Source of the DNA: Embleya hyalina
Lineage (GTDB): Bacteria > Actinomycetota > Actinomycetes > Streptomycetales > Streptomycetaceae
Direction of reading: 5' to 3'
Assembly: GCF_003967355.1 (NCBI RefSeq)
Contig: NZ_BIFH01000019.1
Location: 1 to 64,000 of the forward strand
DNA length: 64,000 bases
Position 1 is the first letter of the stretch; the number at the start of each line of letters is the position of its first letter. The notes beneath the pieces were generated by a model. The model did no database searches. It was not told where the DNA came from and saw only the letters and a list, made by a program, of their open reading frames with translations. The translations under genes were made by a program, and so were the position numbers. Of the stretch, positions 36,505-45,349 are shown in pieces.

Positions 36505-36531
36505 GTGGGGCCCGTCCGGTGCGGGCCCCAC
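36505..36531 (-). promoter_or_regulatory. Hairpin between mgtA and mgtC
   Basis: A perfect 10-bp stem, GTGGGGCCCG with CGGGCCCCAC around a 7-base loop, lies in the 120-bp gap, 20 bp after the MgtA stop. It may be a terminator that dampens or separates mgtC expression, or an RNA processing site. Confidence 0.55.
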
Positions 36532-36550
36532 GGGTCGAGCCGAACGTGGG

Positions 36551-39268
36551 CTACAGCCAGGTGCCGTAGCGCCTGATGTAGCGGGTCTTGACGAACTGGG
36601 TGAGGGCGCAGTAGGTGAGCAGGGTCGCGGCCAGGATCGGGAAGTACGTCCAGGGCAGGGACTGCATCCGGAGGGTGTCGGCGAGCGGCGAGAACGGCAG
36701 GTAGATGCCGATGGCCATGATGACGCCGGTGAGGACCAGGACCGGTGTGGCGGCGCGGGACTGGACGAAGGGGACCTTGCGGGTGCGGATCATGTGCACG
36801 ATCAGCGTCTGGGAGAGCAGGCCCTCGATGAACCAGCCGGACTGGAACAGGGTTTGTCGCGCCTCGGTGTCGGCGGAGAAGACCCACCACATGACGCAGT
36901 AGGTGGTGATGTCGAAGATCGAGCTGATGGGGCCGATGCGCAGCATGAAGCGGGAGAGGTCGTCGGCGGCCCACTTGCGCGGCTTGCGCAGGTACTCCTT
37001 GTCCATCTTGTCCCAGGGGATGGACAGTTGCGAGATGTCGTAGCAGAGGTTCTGCACCAGAAGGTGTACGGCGAGCATCGGCAGGAAGGGCAGGAAGGCG
37101 GAGGCGACCAGGACGGAGAAGACGTTGCCGAAGTTCGAACTGGCCGTCATCTTGATGTACTTCATGATGTTGCCGAAGGTCCGACGACCCTCGACGACGC
37201 CCTGGTCGAGGACCATGAGGTCCTTCTCCAGGAGGATGATGTCGGCGGATTCCTTGGCGATGTCCACCGCGGTGTCGACGGATATGCCGACGTCGGCGTC
37301 GCGCAGCGCGGCGGCGTCGTTGATGCCGTCGCCGAGGTAGCCCACGGTGTGCTCGCCGGCCTGGAGGGCGCGGATGATCCGGGCCTTCTGGACCGGGTTG
37401 ACCTTGGCGAACACCGTGGACTTCTCGGCGAGTTCGCGCAGTTCGTCGTCGTCGAGCGGGTCGATGTCGCGACCGAGCGGGATGTCGCCGACGTCTAGGC
37501 CGACCTCGGTGGCGACCTTGCGGGCGACCGGCTCGCTGTCACCGGTGATCACCTTGACCGCGACGCCGTTCTCGTGGAGGGCGGAGATCGCGGCGGAGGC
37601 GGAGGCCTTGGGCGGGTCCAGGAAGGCGACGAAGCCGACGAGGGTCAGTTCGGACTCGTCCGCGACACCGTAGCCGGCGCGCGCCGCCGGTACGGAGCGG
37701 GTGGCCACCGCGAGCACGCGCAGGCCTTCGCGGTTCTGCGCCTCGGCGACCTCGCGTACTCGCTCGCGGGCCGCGTCGGTGAGCACGATCTCCCGCCGGC
37801 CCTCGCGCACCGTGGCGCAGATGTCCAGGATCTCGTCCACCGCACCCTTGGCGATCAGTACGCGGGCACCCTTTTCGCGCTCCAGGATCACCGACATGCG
37901 GCGGCGGGTGAAGTCGAAGGGGATCTCGTCGATCTTGGTGAAGCGGGCGGCGGCGAGCAGCCGGTCCCCTTCCTCGACGTGGTCGATGATCGCCCGGTCG
38001 AGGAGGTTCTTGAGGCCGGTCTGGAAGGAGCTGTTGAGGTAGGCGTATTCGAGAACCTCGTCGTCCGGTCGCCCGAGGGTGTCGAGGTGGCGTTCGAGGA
38101 CGATGCGGTCCTCGGTGAGGGTGCCGGTCTTGTCCGTGCACAGCACGTCCATCGCGCCGAAGTTCTGGATGGCGTTGAGGCGCTTGACGATCACCTTGCG
38201 CCCGGACATCGCGATCGCGCCGCGAGCCAGGTTGGCGGTGACGATCACCGGCAACATCTCGGGCGTGAGGCCGACGGCCACCGACACCGCGAACAGGAAC
38301 GCCTCGGGCCAGTCGCCCTTGGTCACCCCGTTGATCACCAGCACGATCGGGGTCATCACCAGCATGAAGCGGATCAGCACCCAACTCACCGACCGCACAC
38401 CACGATCGAAGCTTGTCTCCGGGCGGGCCCCGGCCAGGTTCTTGGCCATCGACCCGAAGTAGGTCCCCGCCCCGGTCGCGGCCACCACCGCGGTGGCCGA
38501 CCCGGACACCACAGAGGTGCCCATCAGGCACAGCACGGACGACTCCAGCGGCTCCCCGCCGTCGGCCGCCCGCCCGTCCGCGGCTTTCTCCGCGACCGCG
38601 CCGAGCGTGTCGTACTTCTCCACGGGCAACGACTCGCCGGACAACACGGCCTGGGAGACGAACAGGTCCTTGGAGGTGAGCAGTCGGCAGTCGGCGGGGA
38701 TCATGTCGCCGGCGGCGAGGCGTACGACGTCACCGGGGACCAGGTGCTCGATCGGCACTTCGCGCTCCACCGGGTCGGCGGTGCGGTTGGCGCGGCGTAT
38801 CACGGTGGCGGTGGTGGTCACCATCGCCTTCAGCGCCTCGGCCGCCTCGGTGGAGCGGAACTCCTGCCAGAACCTGAGGAATACGCTGACCAGGACCATC
38901 GTGGTCAGGGTGATCATGCCCTTGAGGTCGTCGGTCAGGAAGAAGACCAGGTCCAGGCAGATCAGCACGACGATGAACGGGTTCTTGACCGTCGACGCCA
39001 GTTGTGCGACCCAGTGCGGCGGGCGGTCGTGGCCGACGACGTTCTCGCCGTACTTCTCCAGCCGTTCGACCGCGTCGCGTTCGGTCAGGCCGTGCGTGCC
39101 GGTGCGCAGGGTGTGCAGGGTCGTGTCCGTCGGGGCGGCGGCCACCGCGGCGAGTTCGGCGCCGATGCGGGCCGTCGCGGCCCCCAGGGTGTCCCCGCGA
39201 CGGGCCCTGCGGGCCGGACGCCTGGGCCCCGAACGGCCACGCTCCAGTTCTTCCAGGATCTTGGTCAT
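36551..39268 (-). CDS. mgtA: Magnesium-transporting P-type ATPase
   Basis: The 905-aa protein is a P3B ATPase. Its motifs are LSGESLPVEK, the membrane motif VGLTPEMLPVIV, phosphorylated Asp379 in CTDKTGTLTED, YLGDGINDAAALRDADVGIS and the ESADIILLEKDLMVL block. The C-terminal helices include LVQNLCYDISQLSIPWD, typical of MgtA/MgtB. It imports Mg2+ at low external levels. The ATG at 39268 follows only a weak ribosome site. It is upstream of mgtC on the same strand. Confidence 0.95.
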   Translation of the reverse strand: MTKILEELERGRSGPRRPARRARRGDTLGAATARIGAELAAVAAAPTDTTLHTLRTGTHGLTERDAVERLEKYGENVVGHDRPPHWVAQLASTVKNPFIVVLICLDLVFFLTDDLKGMITLTTMVLVSVFLRFWQEFRSTEAAEALKAMVTTTATVIRRANRTADPVEREVPIEHLVPGDVVRLAAGDMIPADCRLLTSKDLFVSQAVLSGESLPVEKYDTLGAVAEKAADGRAADGGEPLESSVLCLMGTSVVSGSATAVVAATGAGTYFGSMAKNLAGARPETSFDRGVRSVSWVLIRFMLVMTPIVLVINGVTKGDWPEAFLFAVSVAVGLTPEMLPVIVTANLARGAIAMSGRKVIVKRLNAIQNFGAMDVLCTDKTGTLTEDRIVLERHLDTLGRPDDEVLEYAYLNSSFQTGLKNLLDRAIIDHVEEGDRLLAAARFTKIDEIPFDFTRRRMSVILEREKGARVLIAKGAVDEILDICATVREGRREIVLTDAARERVREVAEAQNREGLRVLAVATRSVPAARAGYGVADESELTLVGFVAFLDPPKASASAAISALHENGVAVKVITGDSEPVARKVATEVGLDVGDIPLGRDIDPLDDDELRELAEKSTVFAKVNPVQKARIIRALQAGEHTVGYLGDGINDAAALRDADVGISVDTAVDIAKESADIILLEKDLMVLDQGVVEGRRTFGNIMKYIKMTASSNFGNVFSVLVASAFLPFLPMLAVHLLVQNLCYDISQLSIPWDKMDKEYLRKPRKWAADDLSRFMLRIGPISSIFDITTYCVMWWVFSADTEARQTLFQSGWFIEGLLSQTLIVHMIRTRKVPFVQSRAATPVLVLTGVIMAIGIYLPFSPLADTLRMQSLPWTYFPILAATLLTYCALTQFVKTRYIRRYGTWL

Positions 39269-40000
39269 GAAGTCGTCTCGTCTCTCGGTACGTCCCGACG
39301 CCGGCCCGGCCGTGCGCGCGGCGGCCCCGAAACGGCGCGCGTGGGCACACCCGCCCGTGTCACGGGCATGGCGAAGGCTCACTCGGACGTCACGAGGCGG
39401 CCCGCGAACGCCGAACGGCGCCGGGGCGGAAGGGAATGAAAAGCGGGAGGTATCGGGGAGGGGCCGTCACGAGCCACCCGGACTCGACCGGCGAACGGGC
39501 GAGGCGGGACCGCGAAGCGGCGAGACCGCGAACCGGCGAACCTCCGGGTCGACGCGCTACCGAATCGACGCGCCGTGGTCGGCGCGGGAGTACGGGGAGC
39601 AGGGCTGGGGCGGGTTGGTACTACTGCCGCTCGGACTCACTGCTCTCACCTCCTCGCTGCCGAACCGACGATGCGCGGCGCGAGGCATGCCGCTCTCCGC
39701 ACCCCGACGACGGGGCGGGCGAGGGCGTACACCTCCTCGTCAGAGCTTTGGCACCACGCGGCGTATCCGCCCGATCGGGTCGGGAAGCCACTTGGAGTCA
39801 CCCCTTGGGCCGGGGAGACCTGTCCTGACCTGGAGCGTCTCTCGACGGGGAAGGTCAGTGGCCTGTGTCCGCGTGGAAGCCTCACCGAACGAGGTGCCAC
39901 AGCCGTCAGTGAACACCCACCCGTCCTTGATAGTCAAGCGGCCACGCAAGTAACGTGGAGTCACCAGCTACTTTCGCGCCCTACCCGGAGACGCCCGACC
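39269..40000. other. 732-bp gap upstream of mgtA and arsR-type gene
   Basis: No reading frame here is convincing. It should hold the mgtA promoter and leader on the minus strand, but I cannot identify a magnesium-sensing leader from sequence alone. At 39926-39938, CTTGATAGTCAAG is a palindrome 63 bp before the ArsR-type gene and a candidate operator. Confidence 0.4.
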
Positions 40001-40375
40001 GTGACCGATACCCCCGCCGCCGACGACGCGTGCCGGCCTCTCGACGCCCGCACCCTCCAGCAGGCCGCCGCGACCTTCGGCATGCTGGCCGCGACCAACC
40101 GCCTCCAGATCATGTGGCTGCTCTCCCAGGGCGAGAGCGACGTGGGCACCATCGCGGACAAGGTCGGCGGCACGGTCGCCACGGTCAGTCAACACCTCGC
40201 CAAGCTCAAGCAGGCCGGCATGGTCGGCTCCCGCCGAGAGGGCCGCCGCCGGATCTACGTCCTCGACGACCCGCACATCGCCATCCTGGTCGACCAGGTC
40301 GTCGCCCACCAACGCGAACAGGACCTCCGCGGCGGCACGTTCACCGACCGCCTCCCCGGCGGAAAACGCGCCTGA
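40001..40375 (+). CDS. ArsR/SmtB-family metal sensor
   Basis: The 124-aa winged-helix repressor has AATNRLQIMWLLSQGESDVG and VATVSQHLAKLKQAG. The last helix reads DDPHIAILVDQVVAHQRE. This fits the alpha-5 zinc/cobalt/nickel site pattern D-x-H-x10-H-x2-E of SmtB, NmtR and CzrA. The start is GTG. The adjacent epoxide hydrolase converges on it, so its target gene is not obvious; it may autoregulate through the palindrome upstream. Confidence 0.85.
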   Translation: MTDTPAADDACRPLDARTLQQAAATFGMLAATNRLQIMWLLSQGESDVGTIADKVGGTVATVSQHLAKLKQAGMVGSRREGRRRIYVLDDPHIAILVDQVVAHQREQDLRGGTFTDRLPGGKRA

Positions 40376-40422
40376 GGCCGCTTGCGGCGGCGCACCACCA
40401 CCCATCCCGACCCGACGAGGCC

Positions 40423-41580
40423 CTACCGGTCCTGCTTCCGCAGCGGTCGGAAGAAGTCCCGTAGGTCGCGCGCCAGTTGCTCGGGCTCCTCGTGGGCCAT
40501 GAAGTGCCCGCCGCGTTCGGGGGTGTGCCACTGCCGCAGGTCGGTGAAGGTGCGTTCGGCGAGGCCGCGTGGCATTCCGCGGAACGCCGCTTCGTTGCTC
40601 AGCGTCACGGCGCCGGGCACGGTGATCGGCGGCACCGGCCGGTCGTGCGGCCAGTCGTGGTACTCGCGAAACGACGTGCCGATCGACCCGGTCGTCCAGT
40701 AGAGCGTGGCCACCGTCAGCAGCGTGTCGCGGTCCCAGCGCGTCGCCACGTCGCCGCCGCAGTCGCTCCAGTCGCGGTACTTGTCCACGATCCACGCCAG
40801 CAGTCCCGCCGGGGAATCGATCAGCGCGGCCGCGACGGTGTCCGGGCGGGTGGACATGATCGCGCTGTAGCCGCCGTCGGCCGCGTCGTACACGGCCAGC
40901 GCGTCGAGGAACCGCTGCTCCTCGGGCGTCGGCGGCGCCGCGCCGAAGTCGGTCGGGACCACCGACGAGGTGACCAGCACGCCGGCCACCTCGTTCGGGA
41001 ACAGCGCGCCGAGCCACTGCGTGACCCCGCCGCCGATGTCGCCGCCCTCGGCACCGAAGCGCGGGTAGCCGAGCACGTCGGTCATGAGCGCGTGCCACGT
41101 CCGGGCGACGGCGCGCCGCGTGAACGGGCCGCTCGGCGGCTCGGAGAAGGCGAACCCGGGCAGCGACGGGATCACCACGTCGAACGCGTCCGCCGGGTCT
41201 TCGCCGTGCGCGCCCGGGTCGGTCAGCAGTTCGGCGATCCGCAACATCTCCACGAAGCTGCTCGGCCATCCGTGGCTGAGGACCAGCGGCAGCGGCGCCG
41301 GTCCTCGGTCCGGGCCCTTGCCGCGCATGTGCACGAAGTGCACCTTGCGGCCGTCGACTTCGGCACGGAAGTGCGGGTACGCGTTCAGTCGGGCCTCGGC
41401 CGCCCGCCAGTCGAAGCCGTCCGCCCAGTACGCGACGAGTTCGCGCAGCTCGCCGGGATCGACCCCGGCCGGCCGACGCGCCGCGTTCGTCGCGGTGGTG
41501 AACCGAGTGCGTACCAGCCGCTCGCGCAGGTCGTCGAGCACGTGGCCGGGGACCGAGATGTGGAATCGCTCTGTGCTCAT
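40423..41580 (-). CDS. Epoxide hydrolase (alpha/beta hydrolase with EHN domain)
   Basis: The 385-aa protein has the N-terminal EHN region (FHISVPGHVLDDLRERL) and an alpha/beta hydrolase fold. The oxyanion-hole motif is HGWP (103-106), the nucleophile is Asp181 in GGDIGGG, and the catalytic His lies in ERGGHFMAHEEPEQL. Microsomal-type epoxide hydrolases open epoxides to diols; the natural substrate is unknown. Some relatives also act as juvenile-hormone-type hydrolases. It ends 47 bp from the convergent ArsR gene. Confidence 0.93.
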   Translation of the reverse strand: MSTERFHISVPGHVLDDLRERLVRTRFTTATNAARRPAGVDPGELRELVAYWADGFDWRAAEARLNAYPHFRAEVDGRKVHFVHMRGKGPDRGPAPLPLVLSHGWPSSFVEMLRIAELLTDPGAHGEDPADAFDVVIPSLPGFAFSEPPSGPFTRRAVARTWHALMTDVLGYPRFGAEGGDIGGGVTQWLGALFPNEVAGVLVTSSVVPTDFGAAPPTPEEQRFLDALAVYDAADGGYSAIMSTRPDTVAAALIDSPAGLLAWIVDKYRDWSDCGGDVATRWDRDTLLTVATLYWTTGSIGTSFREYHDWPHDRPVPPITVPGAVTLSNEAAFRGMPRGLAERTFTDLRQWHTPERGGHFMAHEEPEQLARDLRDFFRPLRKQDR

Positions 41581-41736
41581 GTGTCCTTCGGTGGTTCATC
41601 CGCCGGCAGGGCGCGCGTCCCGGTACGACCGGGGCGCGGCCGGCGCGGGCCTCGCGTCGGTAGCTGCCAACGCCGACCGGCCTTCGCTGATTCCGGACGG
41701 CCGTGAGCAGGCGGCGCGACGACGCGTGGCGTTCGG

Positions 41737-42549
41737 TCAGTCGTAGTCGATGTCGCCGCACCCGCCGCCGCATCCCTCGCCGTTCGGCGGCACGGACACC
41801 ACCGGACGATACGAGTGGGAGGTCAGGATCGCCTCCACGTCCCGGTCCAACCCCGCTCGATCCCGCTCGAGCCGCCGGCAGCAGTGGTCCACCAACTCGG
41901 ACGCGTCGTTGGCCGCCGGCAGGGAGGCGAGGGCGAACCGGGCGAGCAGCCAGGGCGCCGGCAGGAACGGGACGACCCAGGCGACACGCAGGGCGGGGTG
42001 GACGGAATGCGCGTTCAGCGCCGCCGCGCCCGGCACGGTGAGCAGGCACCCACCCATCATGAAGCTCGCCATCCAGATGGCGGCCTCCGCGGCCTGGCGC
42101 GACGGTGGGGCGTCGTTCGCGCGCAGATCGTAGAGAAGACGGACGTGGGTGTCACGAACGGCGGCGTAGGGGGCGTGCTCGCCCAACTCGTACGGCTTGT
42201 AGCCCTCGTCCGGCAGGAGCCGCGAGAGCGGGAAGAGCGCGGCGGCGCGCACGAGAGGATCGCCCGAGGGCCGCGTCTCGCGGGTGGCCACGGGCGTGAC
42301 GACGCCCTCGCGCGAGACGTGCACGCGTCCCAGGGCGTGCAGCCGCAGCAGTACCAGCCGGTCGACCAGCACGGTGCCGCCGACGATTCGGGCGGCCTCG
42401 TATCCGTTCACGCCCGAACGCACGAGACGGGTCGCGACGTACTCCCGGGTGCGCACTCCGGAGGAGACCACGAGCGCGCACACGCCGTACACCAACGCCC
42501 AACACGCCACCAGGACGGACAGCGTGGCGGCCACGGACCCGACGGTCAC
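41737..42549 (-). CDS. TIGR04222-type membrane protein with GCGGGCG tail
   Basis: The 270-aa protein has an N-terminal membrane helix, a cytoplasmic part, a helix pair near residues 160-205 (WMASFMMGGCLLTV, VVPFLPAPWLLARFALA), and a C-terminus ending GEGCGGGCGDIDYD. The Gly/Cys tail is the hallmark of TIGR04222 proteins, whose function is unknown. A related protein begins at the right end of the window. The start is GTG at 42549. Confidence 0.75.
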   Translation of the reverse strand: MTVGSVAATLSVLVACWALVYGVCALVVSSGVRTREYVATRLVRSGVNGYEAARIVGGTVLVDRLVLLRLHALGRVHVSREGVVTPVATRETRPSGDPLVRAAALFPLSRLLPDEGYKPYELGEHAPYAAVRDTHVRLLYDLRANDAPPSRQAAEAAIWMASFMMGGCLLTVPGAAALNAHSVHPALRVAWVVPFLPAPWLLARFALASLPAANDASELVDHCCRRLERDRAGLDRDVEAILTSHSYRPVVSVPPNGEGCGGGCGDIDYD

Positions 42550-42799
42550 GACGCGTCACCCCCGGTCCGCGATTCGAACCGGGACGGCGCGAAGACCGCC
42601 CCGGCATCGCACGATCACGTCGGCGCGACGGACCCCGGACCGTACCGCCGAGGGGTCGTCGGCCCCGAACACCTTGCCGCACCCGCCCGGGAGGGAACAA
42701 GACGCCTCGGCTCGCGCCGTGAGAATCCACAATCGGAAGGCGATCGTCGGTGTGCGGTCCACGCCGACGCCGGCGTGGACGGCCGACGGGGGGCGCCTG

Positions 42800-43216
42800 T
42801 CAGGCCGCCTCGACGCCGAGTTCGGCGAGCAGGGCGCGGACGCGTCGTTCGATCTCGTCGCGGATCGACCGTACGGCCTCGACACCCTGTCCGGCCGGGT
42901 CGTCGAGCCTCCAGTCGAGGTATCGCTTGCCGGGGAAGATCGGGCACGTGTCGCCGCAACCCATGGTGATCACCGCGTCGGACGCGCGGACCGCCTCCGT
43001 GGTCAGGATCTTCGGCGTTCGGGCGGACATGTCGATGCCGACCTCCGCCATCGCCGCGACGGCGGCCGGATTCACGGCGTCGGCGGGCGCGGATCCGGCG
43101 GAGCGCACCTCGACACGGTCACCGGCGATGTGAGTGAGCCAGGCGGCGGCCATCTGGGACCGTCCGGCGTTGTGGACGCATACGAACAGCACGGATGGTG
43201 TGGCGAGTTCAGACAC
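42800..43216 (-). CDS. arsC: Arsenate reductase, low-molecular-weight phosphatase type
   Basis: The 138-aa protein has the nucleophile loop VCVHNAGRSQ (Cys13 to Arg19), the MGCGDTCPIFPGKRYLDW block with two further Cys, and the general-acid region WRLDDP. It reduces arsenate to arsenite for export. The GTG start overlaps the ACR3 stop by 8 bp, so it is the third gene of the arsR-acr3-arsC operon. Confidence 0.93.
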   Translation of the reverse strand: MSELATPSVLFVCVHNAGRSQMAAAWLTHIAGDRVEVRSAGSAPADAVNPAAVAAMAEVGIDMSARTPKILTTEAVRASDAVITMGCGDTCPIFPGKRYLDWRLDDPAGQGVEAVRSIRDEIERRVRALLAELGVEAA

Positions 43217-44312
43217 GGGCGGGACCTTCCGGGGCGACGGTCGCGGTGGGTGGGGGGAAGTGTCGCCGGGCGGCGAGGGCGACGTACACCAGGCCGATCA
43301 GCACCGGCACCTCGATGAGCGGTCCGACGACTCCGGCAAGGGCCTGTCCGGAGCCGGCGCCGAAGGTGGCGATGGCGACCGCGATGGCGAGTTCGAAGTT
43401 GTTGCCCGCGGCGGTGAACGCCAGTGTCGTGGCCCGCGCGTGGTCCAGGCCGACCGCGCGTCCGACGGCCATGGACCCGCCCCACATCAGCGCGAAGTAG
43501 GCGAGCAGGGGCAGTGCGATCCGGGCGACGTCGAACGGTTTGGAGGTGACGGCGTCGCCCTGGAGGGCGAAGAGCACGACGATGGTGAACAGGAGCCCGT
43601 ACAGGGCGAACGGGCCGATCCTGGGAAGCACCCTGGTCTCGTACCAGGTCCGGCCGCGGGCCCTCTCGCCGAGGCGGCGGGTGAGGAACCCGGCCAGGAG
43701 CGGGATGCCGAGGAAGATCAGCACGCTGCGGGCGATCTCCCACACGGACACGTCCAGCGCGGTGCGTTCCAGGCCGAGCCATCCGGGCAGCACGTCGAGG
43801 TAGAACCAGCCGAGTGCGGCGAAGGCGATCACCTGGAACACCGAGTTGAGCGCGACCAGGACGGCGGCGGCCTCACGGTCGCCGCAGGCGAGGTCGTTCC
43901 AGATGATCACCATGGCGATGCAGCGGGCCAGGCCGACGACGATCAGGCCGGTGCGGTACTCGGGCAGGTCGGGCAGCATCAGCCACGCGAGGGCGAACAT
44001 CAGCGCCGGGCCCACGATCCAGTTCAGGACCAGGGACGGCAGGAGCAGCCGACGATCGCGGGTGACGGTGTCGAGCCGGTCCCAGCGGACCTTCGCGAGC
44101 ACCGGATACATCATCACCAGCAGGCCGAGCGCGATCGGCAACGAGACCCCGGTGACCGTCACCTTCGCGAGCGCGTCGCCCAGGCCGGGGACGAGTCGGC
44201 CCAGGCCGAGGCCGGCGGCCATCGCGATCAGGATCCACACCGCGAGGAAACGGTCGAGGAACGACAGTCGCCCGGCGACCGGTCCCGCCGGGGTCGCGGC
44301 CGGGGCGCTCAC
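43209..44312 (-). CDS. acr3: Arsenite exporter ACR3
   Basis: The 367-aa protein has about ten membrane helices. The ACR3 signature around the essential Cys is present: GLARCIAMVIIWNDLACGD and VALNSVFQVIAFAALGWFY; AFTAAGNNFELAIAVAIA is the second conserved half. It exports arsenite using the membrane potential. The GTG start overlaps the arsR stop. Confidence 0.95.
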   Translation of the reverse strand: MSAPAATPAGPVAGRLSFLDRFLAVWILIAMAAGLGLGRLVPGLGDALAKVTVTGVSLPIALGLLVMMYPVLAKVRWDRLDTVTRDRRLLLPSLVLNWIVGPALMFALAWLMLPDLPEYRTGLIVVGLARCIAMVIIWNDLACGDREAAAVLVALNSVFQVIAFAALGWFYLDVLPGWLGLERTALDVSVWEIARSVLIFLGIPLLAGFLTRRLGERARGRTWYETRVLPRIGPFALYGLLFTIVVLFALQGDAVTSKPFDVARIALPLLAYFALMWGGSMAVGRAVGLDHARATTLAFTAAGNNFELAIAVAIATFGAGSGQALAGVVGPLIEVPVLIGLVYVALAARRHFPPPTATVAPEGPARV

Positions 44313-44707
44313 GCGCCGACCGGAGCGGAGGCGGGTTCGGGGAGGGGGTCGCCGGCGGGGCGGGTGAGGATCGCGGCGAGGCGGTCGGTCATGGCGGGCA
44401 GGAGCCGGTAGTACACCCATGTCCCGCGCCGTTCGGAGGCGATCAGCCCGGCCTGCTTCAGCAGCTTGAGGTGGTGGGAGATCGTCGGCTGGGACAGATC
44501 GAACGCCGGGGTGAGATCGCAGACGCAGATCTCCCCGCCCGCGCGGGAGGCGATCATCGACAGCAGACGCAGCCGCACCGGGTCGCCCAGCGCCTTGAAC
44601 ACCCGCGCCAGGTCGACGGCCCGGTCCTCGTCCAGCGGGGCGGTCAGCAGCGTGGGGCAACATCCCTCGGTGTCCCGGCCGAGTACCACGAGTTCCTGTT
44701 TCGACAT
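44309..44707 (-). CDS. arsR: Arsenical resistance repressor ArsR
   Basis: The 132-aa repressor has GDPVRLRLLSMIAS, the arsenite site EICVCDL just before the recognition helix (LSQPTISHHLKLLKQAG), and an N-terminal GCCP that may add a thiol. It is the first gene of the ars operon and is divergent from cadI, with an operator-like inverted repeat between them. Confidence 0.93.
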   Translation of the reverse strand: MSKQELVVLGRDTEGCCPTLLTAPLDEDRAVDLARVFKALGDPVRLRLLSMIASRAGGEICVCDLTPAFDLSQPTISHHLKLLKQAGLIASERRGTWVYYRLLPAMTDRLAAILTRPAGDPLPEPASAPVGA

Positions 44708-44742
44708 TCCTCTATGTTGACATTCTTCGATGCAGCGCGCAA

Positions 44743-44770
44743 GCTTGTATCGACCGACATCGATACAAGC
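44743..44770. promoter_or_regulatory. Inverted repeat between arsR and cadI
   Basis: GCTTGTATCGA and TCGATACAAGC form a perfect 11-bp inverted repeat with a 6-base spacer. It lies 36 bp before the arsR start on one side and 18 bp before the cadI start on the other. It is the probable ArsR operator for both directions. Confidence 0.7.
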
Positions 44771-44788
44771 CGATGGGAGACTGTCGTC

Positions 44789-45256
44789 ATGTCCCGTGTG
44801 CAACTCGCGCTCAACGTCGCCGACCTCGAAGCCTCGGTGGCCTTCTACACCAGGCTGTTCGGCGTCGAGCCCGCCAAGCGCCGACCCGGCTACGCCAACT
44901 TCGCCGTCACCGACCCACCCTTGAAGCTCGTCCTGATCGAGGGCGAGGCCGGCCAGGACACCCGCCTCGACCACCTCGGCGTCGAGGTCGGCTCCACCGA
45001 CGACGTCACCGCCGCCACCACCCGCCTCAAGGACGCCGGACTCGCCACGTTCGAGGAGAACGACACCTCCTGCTGCTACGCCCTCCAGGACAAGGTGTGG
45101 GTTCACGGCCCGGGCAAGGAGCCGTGGGAGGTCTACGTCGTCAAGGCCGACGCCGACCGGATGGGCAAGCCCCCGACACCGGACACCGACACCTGTTGCC
45201 CGGTCGAGCCCCCGAACGCCCCATCACCCACCACGACCTGCACCTGCGGCACCTGA
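44789..45256 (+). CDS. cadI: CadI/ArsI-family metalloprotein
   Basis: The 155-aa protein is a vicinal-oxygen-chelate fold protein beginning MSRVQLALNVADLEASVAFY. It has PGYANFAVTDPPLKLVLIEG, LDHLGVEV, the thiol pair TSCCYALQDKVW and a C-terminal TCCP plus CTCGT. ArsI members cleave C-As bonds of organoarsenicals using an N-terminal His, a central His and Glu. Here the N-terminal His position is Gln, as I recall in mycobacterial CadI, so lyase activity is uncertain. GGGAGA precedes the ATG. Confidence 0.88.
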   Translation: MSRVQLALNVADLEASVAFYTRLFGVEPAKRRPGYANFAVTDPPLKLVLIEGEAGQDTRLDHLGVEVGSTDDVTAATTRLKDAGLATFEENDTSCCYALQDKVWVHGPGKEPWEVYVVKADADRMGKPPTPDTDTCCPVEPPNAPSPTTTCTCGT

Positions 45257-45349
45257 CGGCAAACCCGACAGACACCACAACCCGCGCCCCGACCGCTGGT
45301 GGTTGCGAATCAGGGGGCGTTCCCGAACTGCAATGGAACGCAATGGCGT

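Noticed and set aside
35504-37498. A 664-codon plus-strand frame opposite mgtC and mgtA
   Set aside because: It is antisense to two clear genes and consists of Gly/Asp/Val-rich mirror sequence.
42652-42666. GGGGTCGTCGGCCCC near the TIGR04222 gene
   Set aside because: It is palindromic but has the wrong length for the box and no hypoxia gene is nearby; such sequences occur by chance at this GC content.
43134-44411. A 425-codon plus-strand frame opposite arsC, acr3 and arsR
   Set aside because: It is antisense to three recognised genes; the composition is Gln/Asp/Gly-rich with no domain.
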